DNA of 43,671 bases from an uncultured Clostridia bacterium. GTDB taxonomy: Bacteria; Bacillota; Clostridia; Lachnospirales; Anaerotignaceae. The notes beneath the pieces are model-generated. The model made no database searches. It had not been told where the DNA came from and saw only the letters and a program-made list of their open reading frames with translations. The stretch covers positions 1 to 43,671 of the forward strand of contig CALWLF010000061.1 in the NCBI GenBank assembly GCA_944381455.1. The letters are read 5' to 3'. The stretch's first letter is position 1, and each line of letters starts with the position of its first letter. The position numbers were made by a program, and so were the translations under genes. Positions 16,431-25,020 of the stretch are shown here, piece by piece.

Positions 16431-16477
16431 AAAAACGCTTTTTGTCTATTCCACAAGAAAGACAAAAAGCGTTTTTT
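16430..16477. terminator. Bidirectional terminator between XRE and YibE/F genes
   Basis: AAAAACGCTTTTTGTCT (16430-16446) pairs with AGACAAAAAGCGTTTTT (from 16460) around a 13-base loop. It overlaps the end of the YibE/F gene. Confidence 0.9.
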
Positions 16478-17610
16478 TAATCGTGATTGGTCAACAAAAC
16501 ACCGGCAAACAATGCCGTTAACGGCGCCACGCTCACCAGGCCAAAACTGCCCACCACCGTGTCAAGCAATTCTGCCGCCACATATTTATAATTCAAAATG
16601 TTGTCAATGGGCGTACCTTGGGCCATAAACACCATCAGGCTTGCCACATACCCGCCGGAATAGGCCAACAGCAGCGTCGTCGTCATGGTGCCCATGGCGG
16701 CCCGGCCCACGTTAAGCCCGCTTTTGACTGCCTCCCAGGCGCCAATATCCGGTTTCTTTTGCACCACTTCCCAAACGGCCGACGTGATGTCCACCGAAAG
16801 ATCCATCACGGCCCCGGAAGCACCAATGAAAATGGAGGCCATGAAAATCTGGGTTAAGTTCAAGTCTTGATAGCCGCTATAGAGCAGGCTTTCGGCATAG
16901 GGCATCACAGCTCCATGAATTTTGAATAAATCGGTGAAAACCACCCCGATCACAGCCGTCACCACCAGCCCGGCCACCGATCCGCCCACGGCGCTGGCCG
17001 TCCGGCGGTCAAAGCCAAAGACCAAAGAAATAATCAAAATGGTCAATGCCGTCGTCAGCAATAGCCCCAAAAACACCGGCTGATAGCCATTTAAAAGCCC
17101 AGGCACCAAAATCTTCCAAATGGCCAAAATGGTCACCACAAAGCTTAAAATGGCCCGGATGCCCGTCTTTCCGGCCACCACCACCAAAAAGACCGCAAAC
17201 AACAGCCCCAGCAGCAGTTCCTTATCCATCCGGTAATGGCCAATCATGTTCACCGAAAGCACCTCATCACCTTGGTAACTAATGACCACCAGCGCCGTAT
17301 CCCCCACCTGAAACACTTTGTCGCTTTCCAAAGAGCCGTTTAAGATGTTGTATCCTTCCACCGTCTGCCCTTCAAATTTGCCGTTTAACAGTTCCAGTGT
17401 GCAAGTCTGTTCTCCGCTGCGCACCAAACCGGTGTCGATGATGTGGCTGTCGTTGGTTGCAAGCACTTCGGCCCGGGCCCGGTCGGTGCCTTGATAGATG
17501 ACAGCATCTTCAAACCCCGTCGGTAACAACAACAGCACCACCAGCACCAAAGCGCTCACCACCACCGGCGCCCATTCCTGCCAAAGTTGTCTTTTCTTTT
17601 CCTGATCCAT
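16477..17610 (-). CDS. YibE/F family membrane protein
   Basis: A 377-residue integral membrane protein. One N-terminal membrane segment (about 15-31) is followed by an extracytoplasmic region of about 100 residues (ARAEVLATNDSHI, TLELLNGKFEGQ) and then seven or so hydrophobic segments from residue 130 to the end. FIGASGAVMDLSVDITSA and GRAAMGTMTTTLLLAYSGGY are hallmarks of the YibE/YibF family. The function is not established; transport has been suggested. The ATG at 17610 has AAAGGAG 10 bases ahead. It is downstream of the alkaline phosphatase gene but separated from it by a terminator. Confidence 0.88.
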   Translation of the reverse strand: MDQEKKRQLWQEWAPVVVSALVLVVLLLLPTGFEDAVIYQGTDRARAEVLATNDSHIIDTGLVRSGEQTCTLELLNGKFEGQTVEGYNILNGSLESDKVFQVGDTALVVISYQGDEVLSVNMIGHYRMDKELLLGLLFAVFLVVVAGKTGIRAILSFVVTILAIWKILVPGLLNGYQPVFLGLLLTTALTILIISLVFGFDRRTASAVGGSVAGLVVTAVIGVVFTDLFKIHGAVMPYAESLLYSGYQDLNLTQIFMASIFIGASGAVMDLSVDITSAVWEVVQKKPDIGAWEAVKSGLNVGRAAMGTMTTTLLLAYSGGYVASLMVFMAQGTPIDNILNYKYVAAELLDTVVGSFGLVSVAPLTALFAGVLLTNHD

Positions 17611-17634
17611 GCAGCTGACACTCCTTTTTCCAGA

Positions 17635-17675
17635 AAAAAGAAGATGCCCGCCCCAAGGGAGTCAGGCGGGCATCT
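17635..17675 (-). terminator. Terminator of the alkaline phosphatase gene
   Basis: An 11-bp GC-rich stem, AGATGCCCGCC (17642-17652) with GGCGGGCATCT (17665-17675). On the minus strand it is followed by a T-rich run (17635-17641). Confidence 0.85.
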
Positions 17676-17696
17676 CCTTTGTTTCGTCCAGATTGC

Positions 17697-19235
17697 TTAT
17701 TTCACTTGAAGCAGCTGGGCCATGTAGTTATAAATATCGGTGTTGTCATAAAAACCATCAAATTTTTCTGCACCAACGCCTTTGGCAAACACGGCTACTG
17801 GCAAGCCGGTGTGAGCATAGGAGGAGAAGTTGATGCCGCTTTTATTATTGAGGAGATGGGTGATGGTGACAGAGAGTGGTTCATAGGAGCCATAGAGCAC
17901 ATATTCTTCCTGGTTGGCTTCATCCACCGCCTGGCCGGACATGGTTTTGTCGTAGGCTGCTTTCAGTTTTTCCACTTCATAGTCAGTCAAAACAAGTTTG
18001 CTTTCTTCGGCGGCGTCGGCATCGGTTGGCAGCATCAGGCCAAACAGTTCTTTGACGTCTTTCATCACGTCTTCAAAGGAAGTATTGTTCGCTTTATACT
18101 GGCTTACATAGTCACTGTCAAATTTTGCATAGGAGATTTTCTGGTTTTGCAGGTTTTGCAGATAGGTGTCATAGTCGGTGCCGGCATAGCCGATGGTCAA
18201 CCCGCCTGTTTCATGGTCGCCGGTGACAAGGATCAAGGTTTCCTCTGGATGTTCGTTATAAAATTCGATGGCTTCTTTGACAGCTTCGTTCAAGGCCAAG
18301 GTATCGTTTACGGTGCTGCCGGCGTCGTTGGCATGGCAGGCCCAGTCAATTTTGCCGCCTTCCACCATCATGAAAAAGCCGGTTTCGTTATCCAGCATTT
18401 CGATGCCTTTGTCCACATAATCGGCCAAAGACCATTCGTTTTCGGCCCGGTCATTTTCATAAGAAAGAGAGTCACTGTCGGCCAAGGTTTCACCGATGAC
18501 AATGGCTTTGCCGTCAGCTGGGGTAAGGGCTTCGGCTTCGGCCTGGGTGTCCACCACTTTGTAGCCGGCTTCTTTAGCCAAGGTATAAACGCTCTTATCC
18601 TTGCCTTCTTCCCCTTCTGGATCCAGCAGGGCGCCACCTGCAAAATAATCAAAGCCGCTTTCCACCATTTCTTTGCCAATTTCATAATATTCGTTTCTGC
18701 TGGCCTGGTGTGCATAGAAAGCTGCTGGGGTGGCATGGTTTAAGTTGACGGAAGTGATGACGCCGATTTTGAAGTCTTTTTGGCCTTTCAGTTTTTCAGA
18801 GATGGCTTCATAGGCAATGGTTTTTGTTTCGTCCATGTTGATCACAGAGCTATAGGTTTTATGTCCGGTGGAAATGGATGTGGCCGTAGAAGCAGAGTCC
18901 GGGCAGAAAGAAGTAGAGTCAAAGGTGGTTGCACTGCCGGCCACAGGAAATTCCATGAAATCCAAAGCGTCGCCGCCGGTCAAAATGTCGCTGCCAGGAC
19001 GCTGGCTGATGGCGCCCAGATAATCGCTGGCTGCCTGGAATTGGGGATAGCTCATGCCGTCACCAATGAACAAAAATACATATTTTGGTGTTTTTGTTTC
19101 GGCTGCGGCAGCTGCCGTTACAGTTCCTTCTGCCGCATCGGTGATTTTCGTTTTGGCTGATACCATGACGGAAGAAAACGCCATCACGCCAATGAGCGCG
19201 GCAACAATGACCCGTTCCATCCATTTTCTTTTCAT
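17697..19235 (-). CDS. Secreted alkaline phosphatase
   Basis: A 512-residue exported phosphomonoesterase of the PhoA superfamily. Residues 1-27 form a signal peptide (positively charged start, hydrophobic core, VSA). The first metal Asp is in FLFIGDGMS (Asp59), and the nucleophile region is PDSASTATSISTG with Ser114 after Asp113. Further metal ligands are in VEGGKIDWACHANDAG, the LVTGDHETGG motif and HTGLPV. It releases phosphate from organic esters outside the membrane. The ATG at 19235 follows AGGAGG by 9 bases; the in-frame ATG three codons earlier overlaps that site. It has its own promoter and terminator; no clear Pho box was recognised. Confidence 0.93.
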   Translation of the reverse strand: MKRKWMERVIVAALIGVMAFSSVMVSAKTKITDAAEGTVTAAAAAETKTPKYVFLFIGDGMSYPQFQAASDYLGAISQRPGSDILTGGDALDFMEFPVAGSATTFDSTSFCPDSASTATSISTGHKTYSSVINMDETKTIAYEAISEKLKGQKDFKIGVITSVNLNHATPAAFYAHQASRNEYYEIGKEMVESGFDYFAGGALLDPEGEEGKDKSVYTLAKEAGYKVVDTQAEAEALTPADGKAIVIGETLADSDSLSYENDRAENEWSLADYVDKGIEMLDNETGFFMMVEGGKIDWACHANDAGSTVNDTLALNEAVKEAIEFYNEHPEETLILVTGDHETGGLTIGYAGTDYDTYLQNLQNQKISYAKFDSDYVSQYKANNTSFEDVMKDVKELFGLMLPTDADAAEESKLVLTDYEVEKLKAAYDKTMSGQAVDEANQEEYVLYGSYEPLSVTITHLLNNKSGINFSSYAHTGLPVAVFAKGVGAEKFDGFYDNTDIYNYMAQLLQVK

Positions 19236-19280
19236 AAAAAACATCCTCCTTATCCTTTGCTTTTGATTGTTTGCGCCCTT

Positions 19281-19309
19281 ATCTTAACACCGGAATCTTC
19301 GCCGCTCAA
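19281..19309 (-). promoter_or_regulatory. Promoter of the alkaline phosphatase gene
   Basis: On the minus strand TTGAGC (19304-19309) and TAAGAT (19281-19286) are 17 bases apart, with a TGT extended -10. The leader is about 40 bases. Confidence 0.6.
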
Positions 19310-19543
19310 TCAAGGCAACGTAAAAGTTTTTGGGCGCTTCCAAGGGAAATGGCTCTGTTTTGTAAAAAAAGAAAAAAGTAAGTAAAATGCATTTCCTTTT
19401 CAGCCCTTTGTTTTCACACCCACATTTGCTACAACTGTTTTGTCAAAAAGATGGTGGGCTTGCGCTAAAATTCTTTCCAAACTTGTTAGAAACTGCTTTT
19501 TTCCAGAAACCTTTCCAAAAAAACGGCTGCCAAAAAAACGAAA
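19310..19543. other. Gene-free stretch between alkaline phosphatase promoter and ilvE terminator
   Basis: With the flanking signals this makes a 408-base gap between genes. A plus-strand open frame crosses it but continues as the antisense of ilvE, has no ribosome binding site, and is rejected. GGAAATG and CATTTCC near 19344-19397 form a weak, widely spaced dyad. Nothing else is seen. Confidence 0.5.
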
Positions 19544-19579
19544 ACAGCCGGCATCCTCTGTTTCAAGGATGCCGGCTGT
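19544..19579 (-). terminator. Terminator of the hisS-ilvE operon
   Basis: A perfect 13-bp stem, ACAGCCGGCATCC (19544-19556) with GGATGCCGGCTGT (19567-19579). The minus strand continues with a T-rich run. Confidence 0.9.
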
Positions 19580-19643
19580 CTTTTTCTTCTTTCAATCTTT
19601 GCCAAAGTGGAACTGGCATGCGTTCTGTTGTTCTGCAGGCTGC

Positions 19644-20708
19644 TTATTCCACCACAGTAACCCAGCCATATTCATCTTCCAGTTTCCCGCTTTGGATCCC
19701 GGTGATGGTGTCATATACCAAATGGGAAATTGGTCCAATTTCACCATTATTGATGATCACCGTTTCCCCTTCCCACATCAATTCGCCTACAGGGGAAATA
19801 ACGGCTGCCGTACCGGTGCCAAATACTTCGTTCAGATGTCCGCTCTTTGCAGCGCGGAATACTTCATTGATGGAAATTTTCCGTTCTGTAACTTTATACC
19901 CTTTGGCTTTCAGCAGTTCCAAAGCGCTTCTTCTGGTGATGCCAGGCAGGATGCTGCCGTTTAATTCTGGTGTAATCACTTCGCCGTCGATGACAAACAT
20001 GATGTTCATGGTGCCCACTTCTTCAATAAATTCTTTGTGAACGCCATCCAGCCACAGCACCTGGGTATAGCCGCGTTTTTCTGCCGTTTCCTGAGCAATC
20101 AAGCTTGCTGCATAGTTGCCGGCCGTTTTGGTAAAGCCCATGCCGCCACGAACGGCACGGCAATACTGGTCTTCCACATAAATGCGGACAGGGTTGATGC
20201 CTTCTTTGTAGTAAGAACCTACTGGGCAGAGAATCACCATAAATTTATAGGTTTTGGATGGATGCACGCCAACATGTACGTCCGTTGCAATGACGAAAGG
20301 ACGGATGTAGAGGCTGGTGCCTTCGCCTGTGGGGATCCAGTCTTTTTCCACTTCCACTAAGGTTTTGATGGCTTTTACGCCAAAGTCCACATCGATGTGA
20401 GGGATTACCAGACGGTCATTGGATGTGTTCAGCCGTTCCATGTTCTTTTCTGGACGGAACAGACGAATGGTGCCATCCTGGCCGCGATAGGCTTTCAATC
20501 CTTCAAAGGTGGTCTGGCCATAGTGCAGCACCATGCTGGCCGGATCCATAATCAAAGAATGATAAGGCACAATGCGGGCATCATGCCAGCCAATGCCTTC
20601 GGTATAGTCCATTTCAAACATATGATCGGTGTAATAGTTGCCGAAGCCTAGGTTATTCATATCTGGTTTTTCTTTTGGTGTTTTGGTTAATTCAATTTTG
20701 ATATCCAT
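19644..20708 (-). CDS. ilvE: Branched-chain amino acid aminotransferase
   Basis: A 354-residue fold-type IV PLP aminotransferase that interconverts Val, Leu and Ile with their 2-oxo acids. Markers are HYGQTTFEGLKAYRG (near 65-80), YIRPFVIATD, the PLP Lys in GGMGFTKTAGNYAAS (near 205), the WLDG..KEFIEEVGTMNIMF block, and GILPGITR-like SILPGITRRSALEL. The ATG at 20708 follows GGAGG by 8 bases; the frame could extend five codons to a TTG that overlaps that site. It starts 32 bases after the hisS stop with no terminator between, so it should share the T-box-controlled transcript. Confidence 0.95.
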   Translation of the reverse strand: MDIKIELTKTPKEKPDMNNLGFGNYYTDHMFEMDYTEGIGWHDARIVPYHSLIMDPASMVLHYGQTTFEGLKAYRGQDGTIRLFRPEKNMERLNTSNDRLVIPHIDVDFGVKAIKTLVEVEKDWIPTGEGTSLYIRPFVIATDVHVGVHPSKTYKFMVILCPVGSYYKEGINPVRIYVEDQYCRAVRGGMGFTKTAGNYAASLIAQETAEKRGYTQVLWLDGVHKEFIEEVGTMNIMFVIDGEVITPELNGSILPGITRRSALELLKAKGYKVTERKISINEVFRAAKSGHLNEVFGTGTAAVISPVGELMWEGETVIINNGEIGPISHLVYDTITGIQSGKLEDEYGWVTVVE

Positions 20709-20740
20709 CCTACATTCCTCCAATTTTTCTATCCTTCATG

Positions 20741-22003
20741 TTATGATTGTGTATGAGTAAAGAGCGCTGTAAGCTGCTCGAAAGAAACGTGTGTGACGGT
20801 GCCGTCTTCCATGTTTTTTACATCGGCAGCAGCTTCTGCCACTTCCGTATCGCCTAAAATCATAGAATAGCGGGCGCCAATTTTATTGGCATATTTCATC
20901 TGTGCCTTCACGCTGCGCCCCACGGTATCGCACTCGGCAACAATGCCTTGCCGCCGCAGCTGATAAGTCAGGGCCATGGCCTTGCGCAGCCCATCTTGGC
21001 CGATGGAGCCGATATAAATCTGCCGCGTGGGCGCATAAGCCGCTTTGCCGTTTTGTGCCTCCAGCGTCAGCATCAGCCGTTCCATGCCCAATCCAAATCC
21101 AACGGCGCCGGTGGCCGGGCCGCCGCATTCTTCCATCAGTTTGTCATACCGGCCGCCGCCGCAGACGGTGCCCTGGGCGCCAATGGTGTCGGTGACAAAT
21201 TCAAAGACTGTCCTGGTGTAATAATCTAAGCCGCGGACAATTTTGGGATCAATTTCAAAGGGAATGCCCATTTCTGTCAATAACTGCTGCAGCGTTTCAA
21301 AATGGCCGCGGCATTCTTCATCCAGGCAGTCCAGCACCAGCGGCGCATTTTGCAGCACCCTCTGGCATTTTTCTTCTTTGCAGTCCAGCACCCGCAGCGG
21401 ATTTTTTTCAAACCGGGCGCGACATTCGGGGCAAAGCTCCTGCAAGTGATCGCCAATGAAGCTGCGCAGCGTCTGGTTATATTTGGCCCGGCACTGGGGG
21501 CCGCCCAGGCTGTTCAGTTTCAGCGTAATGTTTTTGAGTCCAAAGGAGCGGATCAGTTCATAAGCCACCGAAATGGCTTCCGCATCCAGCGCCGGTGCAT
21601 AGGAGCCAAACAGCTCCACCCCAAACTGGTGAAACTGCCGCTGCCGCCCTGCCTGGGTATTTTCATAGCGGAACGTGGGGGCAATATAAAACAGTTTGGT
21701 GGGCTGGGCATTGTTGTGCATCCCGTGCTCGATATAGGCCCGGGCTACACCAGCCGTGCTTTCCGGCCGCAGGGTAATGCTGCGGTTGCCTTTGTCTTCA
21801 AAGGTATACATTTCCTTTTGGACAATGTCTGTCGTATCGCCTACACTGCGCAAAAACAGCTCCGTATGTTCAAAAATAGGGGTGCGGATTTCTTCAATGC
21901 CAAAATTTTTACATAAACGGCGCATCGTCGCTTCCATCTGCTGCCAAAGCTGCATCTCTGCGCCATAAATATCTTTTGTTCCTTTTGGTGCCTGTGTCAA
22001 CAT
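20741..22003 (-). CDS. hisS: Histidyl-tRNA synthetase
   Basis: A 420-residue class II synthetase that charges tRNA-His. It opens with LTQAPKGTKDIYG, has motif 2 in FYIAPTFRYENTQAGRQRQFHQFG (near 105-125), the histidine-specific RGLDYYTRTVFEF motif (near 255), and motif 3 as GAVGFGLGMERLML. The C-terminal anticodon domain (from about 325) has IYIGSIG and the CDTVGRSVKAQMKYANKIGA block. The ATG at 22003 lies 7 bases after GGAGG, just past the T-box terminator. The frame open upstream to 22039 runs into the terminator and is not used. ilvE follows. Confidence 0.97.
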   Translation of the reverse strand: MLTQAPKGTKDIYGAEMQLWQQMEATMRRLCKNFGIEEIRTPIFEHTELFLRSVGDTTDIVQKEMYTFEDKGNRSITLRPESTAGVARAYIEHGMHNNAQPTKLFYIAPTFRYENTQAGRQRQFHQFGVELFGSYAPALDAEAISVAYELIRSFGLKNITLKLNSLGGPQCRAKYNQTLRSFIGDHLQELCPECRARFEKNPLRVLDCKEEKCQRVLQNAPLVLDCLDEECRGHFETLQQLLTEMGIPFEIDPKIVRGLDYYTRTVFEFVTDTIGAQGTVCGGGRYDKLMEECGGPATGAVGFGLGMERLMLTLEAQNGKAAYAPTRQIYIGSIGQDGLRKAMALTYQLRRQGIVAECDTVGRSVKAQMKYANKIGARYSMILGDTEVAEAAADVKNMEDGTVTHVSFEQLTALFTHTQS

Positions 22004-22009
22004 ACAAAA

Positions 22010-22287
22010 ACCTCCAAGAATAAAAAAAAGAGCTCCCATCGCAAAGGACGAGAGCTCGTGGTACCACCTTCATTCCGGCCAAACAAACCAGGCCGGCACT
22101 CAATCGGCCGTTAACGGAGCCACCCGTCTACACTTACACAACCGCACAAGCGGCCTTCATCGTAAAAGCTCCCAAGCGACCTTCCCGCCCCGCATCTCCC
22201 AAAATGCCTTTCAGCCTATGGACATTTTTCTCTTTTGGCTGCCAAGGGGTACTCCTCTTGTTCATCGCTTTTATCATATTGATTTAT
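22010..22287 (-). ncRNA. T-box leader upstream of hisS-ilvE
   Basis: On the minus strand the T-box sequence AATGAAGGTGGTACCACG (about 22057-22074) matches the consensus. Stem I spans 22273 to 22163, closed by TAAAAGC/GCTTTTA, with a GATGA/GGA kink-turn, an AGTA strand (22250-22253), an AG-bulge region and a distal loop with AGGCTGAA. The base after TGG is T (22063), which would pair with A73. The 3' strand of the specifier loop reads GAAGGTCG (22177-22184), so the specifier may be GGT or GTC; no His codon is in place. Bacterial tRNA-His has C73, tRNA-Val A73. Uncharged cognate tRNA would block the terminator. Confidence 0.93.
22022..22057 (-). terminator. T-box terminator hairpin
   Basis: GAGCTC arms (22052-22057 and 22030-22035) with an inner partial stem, followed on the minus strand by eight T (22029 down to 22022). 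It is mutually exclusive with the T-box antiterminator, which uses part of the same 5' arm. Confidence 0.9.
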
Positions 22288-22293
22288 TTAGAA

Positions 22294-22322
22294 ATTCTAA
22301 CCAATAAAAGTGCATTTGTCAA
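22294..22322 (-). promoter_or_regulatory. Sigma-A promoter of the T-box/hisS-ilvE transcript
   Basis: A perfect TTGACA (22317-22322) and TAGAAT (22294-22299) with 17 bases between, on the minus strand; start near 22287. Confidence 0.85.
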
Positions 22323-22379
22323 GAGTTAATTGCACTTTTTTTGTATTTTTTTAATAAATTTCTGTTCTGTGGTCTGACC

Positions 22380-23867
22380 TTACCGCCATTTCTCCCCGAT
22401 CATCGGCAGGGAAAGGCCTTTCCATCCCGCTTCTTTGCGGCAGAGCATTTCTGCAAAACGCTGGTGATATTCTTCGATGCCTTTGACGTTAAAGACGCGG
22501 CTGACTCTGTTTTTATCGGCTTCATACAGCTTCGTGGTGGTGCCGGCGCCCACAGCAAAAATGGTCTGCCGCTCTTCCATGATTTCCACGTTATAGACGC
22601 TTTCTTTTCCCGGACGGCAATAGCCCACATTTTCAAAATTGCCCACCATATTTTTTTGCCGGTACATATAATACGGCGCCATGCCCAAGCGCTTGGCCGT
22701 CCGGCTGCTTTCTTCCAGCATTTCCTCCATCACAGAAACGCTGGTTAAGTCATACTGGTCAAACTGTTCTTTGAGACGGCTGGCCCGTTTTACCGCCAAG
22801 GTATGGATGGTTAAGCTATCGGGGGCAAGGGATTCCACCTCTTGCAGCGTATGGCAGACATCTGCCACCGTTTCTTGGGGCAATCCCAAAATCAAGTCCA
22901 TGTTAATGTTGGTAAAACCCGCCTCCCTGGCCAGGGCAAACACCTCTTTCACTTGGGAAACCTGGTGGCTTCTGCCGATGAGGGCAAGGGTTTTTTCGTT
23001 CATGGTCTGGGGATTGATGGAAATGCGGTCCACGCCGTTTTCCTTCATCACCTGCAATTTTTCTTTGGTGATGGTATCGGGCCGGCCGGCTTCCACTGTA
23101 AATTCCAGGGCCTCTTGCAGGTCAAAATAACGGTGAACGGCTTGCAGCAGCCGTTCCAACTGTCTTTCGTTCAAGGACGTTGGCGTACCGCCGCCCACAT
23201 AAACGGTCATGGATTTTTGATGCACCAAACGGGCAGACAAAAACGCCAGCTCCTCTTCCAGATGGTCCAAATACCCATCCACCCACTTGGCATAACGGTT
23301 CAGCGGATAGCTGGTAAAGGAGCAATAAAGACAGCGGGTAGGGCAAAAGGGAATCCCGATGTAAAGGCTGTAATCCTCCGGCCGGCTTTTGGCCAAAATG
23401 GCCCGCTCTGCCTGGGCCACCTCCATGGTCAGCGCCGTTTTTTGCGGCGAAACACCATATTCCTGCTGCAAAAAAGCCGCAATCTCCTCTGGCAATTTGC
23501 CTTCATCCAGCCATTCGTTGACCATTTTGGTGGGACGGATGCCGGTGATGATGCCCCAAAGAGGGACATACCCCGTTTGATGCTGAAAACAGCAAGAAAG
23601 GGCAGCTTTCACTGCCCGTTTTTGCTCCCGCAGCGAAGGCGGCACCTCCAAAAAGGCACAGGTGCCTTCTTGCACCAGCGTCCCGTCCACAAAAAGCCGT
23701 CCTTCGGCCCCCGTTTCTGTCAGCCGGCTTTCCACCGTGATGCCTTCTTGCCGCACTTCCTCTGTCTGGTAATAATGCTCGTTGGGATAATATACCTGGG
23801 TGATGGTCTGCACTTCATTGGCCAATCCATGGCCCATCAATCGATAATACACCATCGATGCACTCAT
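22380..23867 (-). CDS. hemZ: Coproporphyrinogen III oxidase-like radical SAM protein, HemZ type
   Basis: A 495-residue radical SAM protein of the HemN/HemW/HemZ group. A HemZ-type N-terminal region of about 160 residues precedes the SAM domain. The cluster motif is in YIGIPFCPTRCLYCSFTSYP (near 168-187), then TVYVGGGTPTSL, a VDRISINPQTMN motif and INMDLILGLPQE. Relatives oxidise coproporphyrinogen without oxygen or carry heme; which applies is unclear, and no other heme genes are in the window. The start overlaps the previous stop by 4 bases (ATGA), so it is probably translated by coupling; an ATG at 23855 is an alternative. Last gene of the rel operon. Confidence 0.85.
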   Translation of the reverse strand: MSASMVYYRLMGHGLANEVQTITQVYYPNEHYYQTEEVRQEGITVESRLTETGAEGRLFVDGTLVQEGTCAFLEVPPSLREQKRAVKAALSCCFQHQTGYVPLWGIITGIRPTKMVNEWLDEGKLPEEIAAFLQQEYGVSPQKTALTMEVAQAERAILAKSRPEDYSLYIGIPFCPTRCLYCSFTSYPLNRYAKWVDGYLDHLEEELAFLSARLVHQKSMTVYVGGGTPTSLNERQLERLLQAVHRYFDLQEALEFTVEAGRPDTITKEKLQVMKENGVDRISINPQTMNEKTLALIGRSHQVSQVKEVFALAREAGFTNINMDLILGLPQETVADVCHTLQEVESLAPDSLTIHTLAVKRASRLKEQFDQYDLTSVSVMEEMLEESSRTAKRLGMAPYYMYRQKNMVGNFENVGYCRPGKESVYNVEIMEERQTIFAVGAGTTTKLYEADKNRVSRVFNVKGIEEYHQRFAEMLCRKEAGWKGLSLPMIGEKWR

Positions 23868-24526
23868 CCTTTCACAAAAGGATTAAACTTCTTTTCAAAC
23901 CCAATCCGTGTTTCGCCGCCATGGCCTGGATACACCAGCGTATCGTCAGGCAGGGTATACAGTTTTTCTTTGATGGAAGCAATCAGCCGAGGGAAGTTTT
24001 CTTCCATGGGGAAGCCAATGCCGTCTTTGACCGGCGGATTGGGAAAATCGGTGCGGCCGATGGATGCATAAAACAGCGTATCGCCGGAAAAGAGGATGCC
24101 GCTTGTTTCACAATAAAAGCACACGCCGCCAATGGTGTGTCCCGGCGTATGGATCACACGGATACGCTCCTTGCCCACGGCAAGCACTTGGTTATCTTCT
24201 AACAAAATGTCTGGCGTAAATTCCGTTTTGCCGAAAATGGAGCCGGATAAGTTGGCCTGCTCATCTTCCAGCACGCCCACTTCCCACCGGTGCGCCGCCA
24301 CCGGATAGCCTTTGGCTTCTTTCAGCGCTTCCACGGCGCCAATATGGTCCCCATGGCCGTGGGTTAACAAAATACATTGCACATCGATGTTGTTTTCTTC
24401 CACAATGTCCAAAATCCGTCTTGCGTCGCTGCCGGGATCAATGATCACGCCTTCTTTTGTATCCTGATCAAACAAAATATACACATTTTGATCCATGGCG
24501 CGCACCACGTGTTGTAAAATTCTCAT
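23864..24526 (-). CDS. MBL-fold metallo-hydrolase (glyoxalase II-like)
   Basis: A 220-residue metallo-beta-lactamase-fold hydrolase. The metal motif is THGHGDHIGAVE (HxHxDH near 56-61), then further ligands in VIHTPGHTIGG, FSGDTLF with the bridging Asp, and a final VYPGHGGET. The compact form, without a long C-terminal domain, is common in Clostridia and often labelled hydroxyacylglutathione hydrolase, although glutathione may be absent. The true substrate is unknown; a thioester is a fair guess. AGGAG lies 12 bases before the ATG, a long spacing. It lies between dtd (22 bases upstream) and hemZ (4-base overlap). Confidence 0.88.
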   Translation of the reverse strand: MRILQHVVRAMDQNVYILFDQDTKEGVIIDPGSDARRILDIVEENNIDVQCILLTHGHGDHIGAVEALKEAKGYPVAAHRWEVGVLEDEQANLSGSIFGKTEFTPDILLEDNQVLAVGKERIRVIHTPGHTIGGVCFYCETSGILFSGDTLFYASIGRTDFPNPPVKDGIGFPMEENFPRLIASIKEKLYTLPDDTLVYPGHGGETRIGFEKKFNPFVKG

Positions 24527-24548
24527 CTTGTTTTTGCGCTCCTCTCTT

Positions 24549-24998
24549 TTAAAACAGTCGCTCGCTATCCAATAACAGTGTCACCGGGCCGTCGTTAACC
24601 AGTTCCACCTGCATATGGGCTTGGAAAATGCCGCTTTGCACCACAACGCCAGTTTCCTCTGCCTGATGGACCATCTGCTGAAACATCCCCCTTGCCACAT
24701 CCGGCGCAGCCCCTGTGGAATAGCCCGGCCGGCGCCCCTTTCTGGCATCGCCATAGAGGGTGAAGTTTGGCACCAGCAGCAGCTGGCCGCCCACGTCTTG
24801 AAGCGATAGGTTCATCTTGCCTTCTGCATCTTCAAAAATCCGCAGATGGATAATTTTATCCAGCATATAGTCCATGGTTTTTTCATCGTCTGTGGGCAAA
24901 AACCCAACCAAAGCCACAATGCCTTCCCCGATGGCGCCAACCACCTGGCCTTCCACCGTCACAGAAGCCCTGGCACAGCGCTGTAACACTGCTCGCAT
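24549..24998 (-). CDS. dtd: D-aminoacyl-tRNA deacylase
   Basis: A 149-residue enzyme that removes D-amino acids (and Gly from mischarged tRNA-Ala) from tRNA. It begins MRAVLQRCARASVTVEG and has the KGRRPGYSTGAAP segment and the cross-subunit NDGPVT motif near 135-140 with its Gly-Pro. The usual SQxxL motif reads PNFTL (77-81), so both first residues differ from the common form. Length is standard. It follows rel after 22 bases; rel-dtd-MBL is a well-known Firmicutes cluster. Confidence 0.94.
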   Translation of the reverse strand: MRAVLQRCARASVTVEGQVVGAIGEGIVALVGFLPTDDEKTMDYMLDKIIHLRIFEDAEGKMNLSLQDVGGQLLLVPNFTLYGDARKGRRPGYSTGAAPDVARGMFQQMVHQAEETGVVVQSGIFQAHMQVELVNDGPVTLLLDSERLF

Positions 24999-25020
24999 CT
25001 TCCTTCGACTCCTTTTTTTC

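Noticed and set aside
17679-18743. 354-codon plus-strand frame
   Set aside because: Entirely antisense to the alkaline phosphatase gene, which has clear motifs.
19387-20040. 217-codon plus-strand frame
   Set aside because: Mostly antisense to ilvE and runs through its terminator; no start signal.
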